Part shown: piece by piece, positions 7,145 through 13,658 of the stretch
How positions within the stretch are numbered: the first letter of the stretch is position 1
Layout: each line of letters starts with the position of its first letter
Assembly (NCBI GenBank): GCA_031379665.1
Contig: JANNFI010000100.1
Span: 1-29,711 of the forward strand
From: SZUA-254 sp031379665
Lineage (GTDB): Bacteria > Bacteroidota > Ignavibacteria > UBA10030 > SZUA-254
Reading direction: 5' to 3'
DNA length: 29,711 bases
Position numbers and translations under genes: made by a program
The notes under the pieces: generated by a model
Database searches by the model: none
Seen by the model: the letters and a program-made list of their open reading frames with translations, nothing else
What the model was told of the DNA's origin: nothing

Positions 7145-8803
7145 TTAAAAGGACCGTTCCAGGGTGAAGCGGACATCGCGCGTGCGGTTGAACACCCAGG
7201 ACTCCCGCAGGGCGACCTGGATACTGAGGAGCCGCCAACGGTAGTACAAACTCGCGGTCTGATCGATCGACTCCATCCGGTAGTACGGATCGTAGTCCCG
7301 CGCGTACCGGTAGCTCGCGTAGAGGCCGTTCACAAAGAACCGGGCGCTCTGGAACGTCACGTTCCATCCGTAGGAGTGACCGCTGAGCCCCGCGAAGAAG
7401 TAATGGGCCGTTATCCCCGCCCCCAGCGTGAACGGTATCACTGCCTTGAACGACCCCTCGAGCGTCTGTATCGCGTTGGCCATACTGAGGTCCGGGGCGG
7501 TGACCACGCCGCCCGCGTAGGTGTAGGAACGGAAATCCACGCTCGTACGGCTCCGGATCGATGCCGGGAGCATCCCCGACGCGGCGATCATCGCGAAATT
7601 TTCGATCGACTGCCACGACAGGACGGTTTTGTTTGTCTGGTAGGAGAAGTTGTACGTGGCATTCAGTGTGAACCTCCCGATGGTCCTGTTCGCGCTGTTG
7701 TTGAAGCCGACGCGGTGGAACGAACTGTTCTCGTAATAGCGCCGCCGGCCGTAGGCGAGAGAGAGGTTGTTCATGAAACGCACGGAGCCGAGCGTTCGCG
7801 TATGATTGAGATTGACGTTGCCGCTCACGTTGTAACTTTCGACCCTCCGCGCATAGCCCTGTATGGTGTTCACGGTCACCCCCCTGCCGCCGGAGAGACC
7901 GAAGCCGTACCGAAAATGCTCGTCCATCGTGAACTGGAGGTTGCCCGAAGTATTGCCGGAGTAGAGGGAATAATTCCAGCCGGACGCGTTTTGCCCGCTC
8001 ACGTTCGAGTAGAGCTGAACCTGGTCGCTCAACAGGCCCGCGTACGCGACGCCGCCCGAGAGTGTGGAATAGCGACCGTACCTGTTGTATTCGGACCCGA
8101 TCGAAATCTGGTGCCCTTCGGCGATCGCGTTCGACCCCTCAAACTGGAGCGTGGCGATCCGTTCTGAAAAATTGCTGAAACTCTCTCGAAAATCGCTCAC
8201 CGACCCGGTCACGGATGCGTGGCCGTTCGTCCCATTCTTCGACGACGCGGCGAATACGTACTGGTCCGAGCGGGTCTCGTAGTCCTCCCCCACGATGCTC
8301 CACGACCTGTTCCGCCTGTAGGAAAAATTCACCTGCGGCATGTAGGGGACCCGGACGAGTGCGAAGCCGGCCATGGTTTCGTGGTTCCGGGTGCCGCTCC
8401 GGCTCTTCAGGCCCTGGTATTCGTACCGTATGTCGTTGATGTACTCCCTCATCGAGAACTGCATGTTGGCGGGGGCGATCTGGAAGAAGAAGACGTTGAC
8501 GTCGTAGGCGTTCCAGAGATACTGCTTGGTCTTGATGACGCTGGAGGCGGAGTGCCCGGTGCGGAACGAGGCGTTCAACGCCGTGCGGAGGGTATAGAAA
8601 ATGAAATTCTCCGAATTGATGAAGCCTTCGGTATTGAGATTGATGGACGGGGACATGCGCAGCGATGTGAGGAGGGAACCGTTGACCAGCACATCCTGGT
8701 ACTGGTGCTCGTACCGGAGCGACCCGCCGATGCGGCCCAGCTGTGGGAACGAAGCGGACGTCAGGAAGAACGACGCCCAGCATATGATGATGGTCCTTTT
8801 CAA
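7145..8803 (-). CDS. Outer-membrane beta-barrel protein, 552 residues
   Basis: The start is a TTG at 8803, supported by the signal peptide that begins exactly there (MKRTIIICWASFFLTSASFPQ) and by a GGGG-rich ribosome-binding region. The mature protein is almost entirely amphipathic strands rich in Tyr, Asn, Ser and Arg (for example SGNVNLNHTRTL, LNATYNFSYQTN, NGLYASYRYARD) and ends in RFTLERSF, the terminal aromatic residue that BAM-assembled barrels usually have. It has no haem or CXXC motif. About 530 mature residues would allow 20 or more strands. It lies between a tetrahaem cytochrome and an NHL protein in one transcription unit, so it is the probable outer-membrane channel or anchor for the module. 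It shows no obvious close similarity to the barrel at 1742-3031. Confidence 0.78.
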   Translation of the reverse strand: MKRTIIICWASFFLTSASFPQLGRIGGSLRYEHQYQDVLVNGSLLTSLRMSPSINLNTEGFINSENFIFYTLRTALNASFRTGHSASSVIKTKQYLWNAYDVNVFFFQIAPANMQFSMREYINDIRYEYQGLKSRSGTRNHETMAGFALVRVPYMPQVNFSYRRNRSWSIVGEDYETRSDQYVFAASSKNGTNGHASVTGSVSDFRESFSNFSERIATLQFEGSNAIAEGHQISIGSEYNRYGRYSTLSGGVAYAGLLSDQVQLYSNVSGQNASGWNYSLYSGNTSGNLQFTMDEHFRYGFGLSGGRGVTVNTIQGYARRVESYNVSGNVNLNHTRTLGSVRFMNNLSLAYGRRRYYENSSFHRVGFNNSANRTIGRFTLNATYNFSYQTNKTVLSWQSIENFAMIAASGMLPASIRSRTSVDFRSYTYAGGVVTAPDLSMANAIQTLEGSFKAVIPFTLGAGITAHYFFAGLSGHSYGWNVTFQSARFFVNGLYASYRYARDYDPYYRMESIDQTASLYYRWRLLSIQVALRESWVFNRTRDVRFTLERSF

Positions 8804-8828
8804 TTCCCCTTGCCTTTGTAGAACAACT

Positions 8829-8886
8829 CCCGGTGTGCATCGACCCTTTTTGGTTCCGGCCTGGGTGACGGTCGGCGCACACCGGG
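8829..8886 (-). other. Large structured RNA element upstream of the beta-barrel gene
   Basis: cccggtgtgc (8829-8838) and gcacaccggg (8877-8886) are perfect 10-base inverted repeats. Inside them cgacc (8841-8845) pairs with ggtcg (8870-8874), separated by a symmetric two-by-two internal loop, leaving a 24-base apical loop. In the mRNA this long hairpin ends 26 bases before the TTG start of the barrel gene. No T run follows, so attenuation, RNase processing or mRNA stabilisation are more likely than termination. Confidence 0.6.
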
Positions 8887-8896
8887 TGATTCTGAC

Positions 8897-8917
8897 GGGG
8901 GGAAGCCGGATCCCCCC
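8897..8917 (-). other. GC-rich hairpin directly after the tetrahaem cytochrome gene
   Basis: gggggga (8897-8903) pairs perfectly with tcccccc (8911-8917) around a seven-base loop, 13 bp past the stop at 8930. There is no T run on the minus strand. Together with the element at 8829-8886 it makes a double hairpin in the 126-bp spacer, a typical arrangement for protecting the upstream transcript and giving the first gene higher expression than the next. Confidence 0.55.
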
Positions 8918-8929
8918 TCGTTCAACCGC

Positions 8930-9739
8930 TTACTTCTGGTGACACGACACGCACAGCTTTCCGTAGGACGACGAGTACACGAGCCCGATGCCGGTCTTCA
9001 TATGCGGGTTGTGGCAGGTGGAGCACTGCATGTAACCGTCGAAAAGGCGGACCGAGGTGATGGGCGCGCCGGCTGCAGTTCCGTTCGGTCCGGACCAGAC
9101 GTACGTCGCGGACTGGGCTGCGTAGAGACCCTGCGGATCGAGCGCCCTGGCCGCGTTGTAGTCGAAGTTGACGGGATGGATGTGGGCGAGGTTGAATTCG
9201 CCCGACACCACGTTCGCTTCGTGCGATACGGTCGCGTTCTCGTAGTCCGCCCAGTTCTTGCCGGCGGCTGCGCGCGGGCGCTTGCCTTCGGTATAGGCGG
9301 TCGCCGTGAACATAGCGCTGCCGTCGTGACAGCTCAGGCAGAACGAGCTGTAGTTGTCGGTGCTCTGGACCGGCAGGACGTTCGCGTCGAGGGAGTTCGG
9401 GTTGCTGTACGGGGCGCCGAAATTTCTCCCCGTGACCGACGCTCGGACCCACAGCGGACGCGCGATGCCGGTGACCGGAATGTGTGCGGCGTGGCAATAC
9501 CCGCACAGGCTGGTGCCGGCGCCGGTGGGATGCCACGTCGTATCATCCGGCGAGGCGGATGTGTCGATGCTCAACACGGTAAGGCCCGAGTCCACGGTGA
9601 AATCGTGGTAACCCCTCAACATGCCCGAACGCGTTCCCTGAAGGCCGCCCGATCCGGGCACCGGCAGGGGTTGCAGCTGCGCGTACATCGTCGTGGAGAC
9701 GATGAGCAGTGCGATGGCGATTAACAGTAGCTGTTTCAT
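8930..9739 (-). CDS. Tetrahaem cytochrome c, OmcE-like (candidate nanowire subunit)
   Basis: A 269-residue exported protein with signal peptide (residues 1-20, ending MYA-Q) and a strong Shine-Dalgarno (AGAGGAGA). Four haem motifs lie at residues 79 (CGYCHAAH), 134 (CLSCHDG), 239 (CSTCHNPH) and 263 (CVSCHQK), with histidines such as HIHPV at about 187 as possible distal ligands. The order CXXCHxxH, then LW, CLSCHDG, HPV, CxxCHNPH, LCVSCH is the pattern I associate with the OmcE group of tetrahaem cytochromes, which polymerise into extracellular filaments in Geobacter. The 180-residue N-terminal part of the 12-haem protein at 4129-6030 has the same plan. A porin gene and an NHL propeller gene follow at once. 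Filament formation is inference; a monomeric surface cytochrome is the alternative. Confidence 0.82.
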   Translation of the reverse strand: MKQLLLIAIALLIVSTTMYAQLQPLPVPGSGGLQGTRSGMLRGYHDFTVDSGLTVLSIDTSASPDDTTWHPTGAGTSLCGYCHAAHIPVTGIARPLWVRASVTGRNFGAPYSNPNSLDANVLPVQSTDNYSSFCLSCHDGSAMFTATAYTEGKRPRAAAGKNWADYENATVSHEANVVSGEFNLAHIHPVNFDYNAARALDPQGLYAAQSATYVWSGPNGTAAGAPITSVRLFDGYMQCSTCHNPHMKTGIGLVYSSSYGKLCVSCHQK

Positions 9740-9784
9740 GGTTTAATCTCCTCTGGAGGATGTGTCATTGCCTCAGGATTTATT

Positions 9785-9820
9785 GAAAACCCCCCGTCCA
9801 ACGAGGCGGATGGGACGGGA
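9785..9820 (-). terminator. Rho-independent terminator after the NHL lipoprotein gene
   Basis: On the minus strand CCCGTCC (9819-9813) pairs with GGACGGG (9799-9793) around a 13-base loop and is followed by GGGTTTTC. It closes the three-gene operon that begins at 12871 and lies in the 89-bp spacer before the tetrahaem cytochrome gene. No good promoter for that next gene could be recognised in the spacer, so some read-through may be important. Confidence 0.72.
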
Positions 9821-9828
9821 GGAGTGTT

Positions 9829-10836
9829 CTAGTTGCCCTTCAAAAGTTTGAAGACCTGCAGCCGGCTGTTCAGCTGGTCGGTCACGTAAATCGTGTTCTC
9901 GCCGTCGATGGCGATCGACACCGGATTGATGAAGCCGTCGTTGCCCGGGGAGTACTTCCCCACGAACATCAGGAGCTCCCCTGCCTGGTTGAAGACCTGG
10001 TAGTTCTGGTGGTTCGCGTCGAGCACGTAGATGTTGCCGTGGGAGTCGACCGCGATGCCCTTGGGGCGGTTGAACATACCGAAGGCGTCCCCCTGGCGGC
10101 CGAATTTCCTCAGAAACTTCCCGGACTGGTCGAAGATCTCGATGCGGAAGTTGAAGGCGTCGACCACGTAGATGTTGCCGTCGGCGTCCACCGCGGCGCT
10201 CTGGGGAAAATTGAACTCGCCGTCTCCCTCGCCCCTTTTTCCGAGCGCGAAGAGCGAGTCGCCTGCCATCGAGTACACGAACACGTTGTGGAGCTTGTTG
10301 TCGACGATGATCAGCCGGTTGCGGGCCGTGTCGCACACCACGTCGAGCGCCCCGGGGAACTGCTCCGGTTCGCCGATCGTGCGGACGAATCTGCCTTCGT
10401 CGTCGAGCACGGCGATCTGGCCGGTGCTGGCCAGCGAGACGAACACGTTGCCGCGTGCGTAGGCGATGCCGCGCGGGTTCTTGAGGTCGATTGTGGAATT
10501 TTCGCCCAGGACCTCGATGTCGTCCTTCCGGAGGTCGATGAGGAAGATGCCCTGCGATACGTCGGTGACGTATATCCGGCCGTTTCCGGCGTCGCAGACA
10601 TCGAAGGGCCGGGTCAGATTGATGATCGACTTCTCGCCCGCGATGCCCGTGACGACCTGTCCGACGGCGCTGCGGAAGTCGGCCTCGCCGGTGATCGAGC
10701 GGACGAACGCGATCCTCGGTTCGTCGGGTGGGTCGGGCCACATCAGGCCGGCTTCCTTCGAGCCGGAGCATCCCGAAGCGATGATGGTCAAAAGCGCCAG
10801 GAGGGCGGTCGGGAGAACGTGGTTCATCCTGGTCAT
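9829..10836 (-). CDS. NHL-repeat beta-propeller lipoprotein
   Basis: The start is the ATG at 10836, behind GAGGAGA and overlapping the stop of the preceding gene (ATGA). The 335-residue product has a lipoprotein signal (LLALLTIIASGC) and then GLMWPDPPDEPRIAFVRSI, the same entry motif as the secreted NHL protein at 6027-7010. Repeats of the form RPKGIAVDSHGNIYVLDANHQNYQVF continue to the C-terminus, consistent with a six-bladed NHL propeller. Lipidation would hold it on a membrane, in contrast to its soluble paralogue. It is the last gene of the octahaem operon and is followed by a terminator. A scaffold for cytochrome-porin assembly is plausible but not demonstrable here. The open frame extends upstream to 11520 only as a shadow of the neighbouring gene. 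Confidence 0.87.
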   Translation of the reverse strand: MTRMNHVLPTALLALLTIIASGCSGSKEAGLMWPDPPDEPRIAFVRSITGEADFRSAVGQVVTGIAGEKSIINLTRPFDVCDAGNGRIYVTDVSQGIFLIDLRKDDIEVLGENSTIDLKNPRGIAYARGNVFVSLASTGQIAVLDDEGRFVRTIGEPEQFPGALDVVCDTARNRLIIVDNKLHNVFVYSMAGDSLFALGKRGEGDGEFNFPQSAAVDADGNIYVVDAFNFRIEIFDQSGKFLRKFGRQGDAFGMFNRPKGIAVDSHGNIYVLDANHQNYQVFNQAGELLMFVGKYSPGNDGFINPVSIAIDGENTIYVTDQLNSRLQVFKLLKGN

Positions 10837-11669
10837 TGTTTTTTCTCCTCGGATGATTCTTTCATGATGTCTTCCAATGATGGGAGCTTGAAATCGCCTT
10901 TCCTGGCCGTCAGCGCCGATGGCCTGAAATCCACGTCGGCGGTCGAAACCGACAGCCCGACCGACATCGACCAGGTTTCCGCGGCCGATGTCCTGATGTA
11001 TCCGGGACTTGCGAGCAGCACGACGTGGGGAATCACGCGGGCCGCGAGGCTGAGTGCGGCGTGGAAACTCGACTGATCGTAGTATCCGTTCAGCACTTCG
11101 GCGGATAGCTTCGTTCCGCTGCCCGGCGCCCATGCCACGCCCGCGCCGGAGAGGAAAAGGGCCTTCCCCCCGACGGAGTTGACACCCGCGAGGAGCACAC
11201 CGCGGAAGGCCGGGCCCCCCATCGACGCCGTGACGCCGCCCCTTGTGGCGTCTGCGGGGAAAAACTGGCTCTGCTGGATTTCGTCGCTCACCGCCTCTTC
11301 GAACCAGAGCCCCACGGCCTCGAGGACCGGCAACTCGATCGGGAGGATCGCCTTCACGCCGAAGCTGTACGAGGTCAGTGACGCGATCGTGCCGAGCTGC
11401 TCCCCGGTGAGCTTCACATATCCCTCGATGTGCGTGGAGAGGCCGCAGGAAAGGCTCATGACGTTTATTCCCTTGAGGCCTGCGCCGGTGTAATCGACCC
11501 GGGCGTAGTTTGAGCGCCACTGGGAGACCGGGACGAGGCCGGTGGTGGGAAGATACGCCAGCCCCGATCCGCTGAGCGTGCCCCCTTCGGAGATGACCTG
11601 GGCCCCGGCCGGGATGGGGACCACGGCGAAGAGGAGGACGAGGACGGTATGCCTGGCGGTCAGTGGCAT
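10833..11669 (-). CDS. Predicted small outer-membrane beta-barrel protein of the octahaem operon
   Basis: I do not recognise the family. The 278-residue product has a signal peptide (about residues 1-23, ending AGAQ), then glycine- and serine-rich alternating strands (for example YVKLTGEQLGTIASLTSYSFGVKAIL, shown here in part as SYSFGVKAIL, and SMSVGLSVSTADVDF) that suggest an 8- to 12-stranded barrel, and finally a charged, probably periplasmic tail (EDIMKESSEEKKQ). It has two cysteines at most and no haem motif. Its ATG lies inside the last codons of the octahaem gene (10-base overlap), and its stop overlaps the start of the NHL lipoprotein gene (ATGA). It takes the place in this operon that the larger barrels take in the other two modules, so a conduit or anchoring role is a reasonable guess. 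Confidence 0.68.
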   Translation of the reverse strand: MPLTARHTVLVLLFAVVPIPAGAQVISEGGTLSGSGLAYLPTTGLVPVSQWRSNYARVDYTGAGLKGINVMSLSCGLSTHIEGYVKLTGEQLGTIASLTSYSFGVKAILPIELPVLEAVGLWFEEAVSDEIQQSQFFPADATRGGVTASMGGPAFRGVLLAGVNSVGGKALFLSGAGVAWAPGSGTKLSAEVLNGYYDQSSFHAALSLAARVIPHVVLLASPGYIRTSAAETWSMSVGLSVSTADVDFRPSALTARKGDFKLPSLEDIMKESSEEKKQ

Positions 11670-12871
11670 TGGGCGCAGATCTCGGCGGCCTTGTTGGAGG
11701 CCATCAGCAATTTCGGGTGCGTGCCGCCGTGCGGGTTATGGCACGACGCGCAGGAAATTTCCTCGCCTGTGGCGGCGACGGTCTTGAAGCGTACCGGGTG
11801 CCTGCCGACGGGGTGATTGAGCTCGAAACCCTCGTGGCACCCGGCGCAGAGCTTGTTCGTGTCGTCCTTCAATAGATGTTTCCGGTCGGACGAATGGGCC
11901 GAGTGACACGTCATGCATTCCGACGCCACAGCGTGCGGCGCTGCGGCCGAGTCGATCGCCGCCAGCTTGTCGGCGTGGCACGGTTCGCACGTGGCGGGGA
12001 TGCCAGCTTCCACCACGACCGCTTTCTTTTCCGCCGACCAGCTGTGGCACGTCGCGCATTCCTTCATTTCCACCGGCCCGTGGATGTAATCGGCGAGGGA
12101 ATGTTCCTTGTGGCAGGTGGAGCAGTCCGCGGTCATCGTTGCGCCGCCGTCGGCCGACGGGAGCCCTTCGTGGCAGGTCGTGCAGCCCTGCTCGAGCTCT
12201 GAGTTGTGGAATCTTGACGCCCTCTCGGCCGGGGGGACCGAGCCGTGGTCGTACCGCGTCGTGAAGGTCGTCGCCTTTTCGCGTACGCCCCCGGGGGCGA
12301 AATGGATTTCGTTCACGCCCGGGATGAGTTGGACGGGGAACTTATAGAGGGAGCGGTTGTCCGCCACTGGATCGTCGTAGACCGGGGTCAGCGTCGTGTC
12401 CTTCCACCCTTTCATCGCGATGATCACCGAGAGCACGTCCACCCCCTGCAGTTGTTTCACCATCCCCACGAAGGTCGGATCGACCCAGAGGGAGGCAAGC
12501 CTCACCGTATCCGGATAGGCGTAAGCGAGACTCTCGGGGACCGAGTATCCCCTGAAATACCTCTGGACGAACGTGACGGACTGGAGGGTTGATGACGGGG
12601 GAAGCAGCATCACGAACGTTTTCGGGAATTCTTCCTTGAGTGCTTTCGTGCTGAGGTCGACCTGCGTATACACCTCCCACTGCGTCGATACGAGGAGGTC
12701 ATCGCCCGACTCCCTCGCGACGGAGAGGATGAAGAGCCGGCCGGTTTCATATGACACCGAATCGGCCGGAAACGGCGCCAGGACCGACGTCCCATCGACG
12801 AGTGTGTCGCCGGTGAAAATGAGCTGGGAGAGAAGGACGATCAAGAGAACTGAAGCGTATGATGTTTTCAC
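11660..12871 (-). CDS. Octahaem cytochrome c with an unrecognised N-terminal domain
   Basis: The start is a GTG at 12871 at the head of a signal peptide (MKTSYASVLLIVLLSQLIFTG). Residues 22 to about 215 have no haem and read as a beta-rich domain that I do not recognise (for example FVQRYFRGYSVPESLAYAY, LIPGVNEIHFAPGG). From residue 230 to the end there are eight CXXCH motifs: CTTCH, CSTCH, CATCH, CEPCH, CMTCH, CAGCH, CASCH and CAQCH, the last being the final five residues. The CASCHNPHGGTHPKLL and LCAGCHEGFELNHPVGRHP segments are typical doubled-CXXCH domain sequence. It is the first gene of a three-gene operon (followed by a small barrel and an NHL lipoprotein) behind a sigma-54 promoter about 30 bp upstream. 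Confidence 0.86.
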   Translation of the reverse strand: MKTSYASVLLIVLLSQLIFTGDTLVDGTSVLAPFPADSVSYETGRLFILSVARESGDDLLVSTQWEVYTQVDLSTKALKEEFPKTFVMLLPPSSTLQSVTFVQRYFRGYSVPESLAYAYPDTVRLASLWVDPTFVGMVKQLQGVDVLSVIIAMKGWKDTTLTPVYDDPVADNRSLYKFPVQLIPGVNEIHFAPGGVREKATTFTTRYDHGSVPPAERASRFHNSELEQGCTTCHEGLPSADGGATMTADCSTCHKEHSLADYIHGPVEMKECATCHSWSAEKKAVVVEAGIPATCEPCHADKLAAIDSAAAPHAVASECMTCHSAHSSDRKHLLKDDTNKLCAGCHEGFELNHPVGRHPVRFKTVAATGEEISCASCHNPHGGTHPKLLMASNKAAEICAQCH

Positions 12872-12901
12872 GGTGATGTCTGCCTTGTCTGATTCCTATA
12901 C

Positions 12902-12917
12902 TGCACGTTCGATGCCA
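12902..12917 (-). promoter_or_regulatory. Sigma-54 (-24/-12) promoter of the octahaem operon
   Basis: The minus strand reads TGGCATCGAACGTGCA: GG (12915-12916) and GC (12903-12904) with exactly ten bases between them, TGGCA at -24 and GTGC at -12. The start of transcription would fall near 12892, about 20 bp before the GTG at 12871. A possible activator site lies about 90 bp further upstream (13007-13012). Confidence 0.7.
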
Positions 12918-13006
12918 GATTTTTCTGCCCAAATCGACGAAACTGAGGGGTTTTTGGATAACAAAAAGGAGGAAAACCGGTGCGTAATCAGTAAATGTTA
13001 TGAAAG

Positions 13007-13012
13007 TGGGTG
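13007..13012. promoter_or_regulatory. Possible upstream activator half-site (TGGGTG/CACCCA)
   Basis: The minus strand reads GCGCGATTTCACCCA across this site, which matches 12 of 15 positions of the plus-strand segment at 13602-13616 upstream of the receiver gene's sigma-54 promoter. Both lie about 90 bp upstream of their -24 elements, a usual distance for an enhancer-binding protein. The binding protein is not known. Confidence 0.3.
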
Positions 13013-13027
13013 AAATCGCGCAGGAGG

Positions 13028-13438
13028 TCAGGTTTTGGAACTATTCAGTTTTATCATTTTTGAATCTGTCGACTTTAAGATTGCACCGACAATGGCCACA
13101 ATTTCGTTCAAATTGAATGGTTTTTCGATGAAATAATCGGGGCAGGATGAATCGATTCCGCCGACACCGAGCTCTTCTCTCGCCCCGATCAAAATGACCG
13201 GAATCTTGCCTGAGATCCCGTAGATCCGTGAGGCAAGATCGGGCCCGTTCATCCCCGGCAGACGAAGGTCGCTGATGACGAGATCATACCCTCCCTTTCG
13301 GATCCGCTCGAGCGCATCTTCAGCGCAGTCCACCACCTCGGTCGGATACCCGGCCCGGCCAAGCGCGTTCGCCATCGACCACCCGATCAGGGATTCTTCC
13401 TCGACGATGAGGATCGTATGGGCTGCTGATGCGTGCAC
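13028..13438 (-). CDS. Single-domain response-regulator receiver protein with degenerate active site
   Basis: A 136-residue protein consisting of one receiver (REC) domain with no output domain, starting at a GTG at 13438. The phosphoacceptor Asp57 (VISDLRLPGMNG) and Lys106 (FIEKPFN) are present. The acidic pair that binds magnesium is Glu13-Glu14 (IVEEES) rather than Asp-Asp/Glu, and the conserved Thr of strand 4 is Gly85 (VILIGARE). It is most like the receiver of the neighbouring NtrC-type regulator (LIGWSMANALGRAGY against LIRWSLKSKLGKAGY), so it may have arisen from it. It could act as a phosphate sink, an adaptor or an unphosphorylated partner in that system. It is expressed separately, behind the best sigma-54 promoter of the window. 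Confidence 0.82.
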   Translation of the reverse strand: MHASAAHTILIVEEESLIGWSMANALGRAGYPTEVVDCAEDALERIRKGGYDLVISDLRLPGMNGPDLASRIYGISGKIPVILIGAREELGVGGIDSSCPDYFIEKPFNLNEIVAIVGAILKSTDSKMIKLNSSKT

Positions 13439-13503
13439 TACTCTGAATTTGAGTTGGGGGTTTTTTCGACATCTGAGACGAAAGTCGACTCCGTGAATTG
13501 ATG

Positions 13504-13519
13504 GGCAAACCCCGTGCCA
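13504..13519 (-). promoter_or_regulatory. Sigma-54 (-24/-12) promoter of the receiver gene, near-perfect
   Basis: The minus strand reads TGGCACGGGGTTTGCC: TGGCACG at -24, TTGC at -12, and GG (13517-13518) and GC (13505-13506) exactly ten bases apart. Only the final weakly conserved base differs from the consensus. The predicted start is near 13493, some 55 bp upstream of the GTG at 13438. Possible activator half-sites CACCCA (13611-13616) and cGGGTG (13578-13583) lie upstream. Confidence 0.82.
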
Positions 13520-13658
13520 GCTGGTGAACGGTGAATACGAACGAGGATTGAGAGTATCCGGGGTGAGGAATCGGGGGCGGGTGGTTATTGAGGGGGTCGA
13601 TGCGTCATATCACCCATCGTCGACTCCGAGGCGGATGATCAGGTATGCCGTCACACGG

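Noticed and set aside
7011..7616. N-terminal extension of the NHL frame up to 7616
   Set aside because: It overlaps the well-supported beta-barrel gene and a non-coding spacer; the signal peptide begins at 7010.
10837..11520. N-terminal extension of the NHL lipoprotein frame up to 11520
   Set aside because: It is a shadow of the small barrel gene; the lipoprotein signal and Shine-Dalgarno fix the start at 10836.
12951..12967. AT-rich dyad tttttg-gataa-caaaaa as a binding site
   Set aside because: Only six AT-rich pairs; it may help DNA bending between activator and promoter but has no clear consensus such as IHF.
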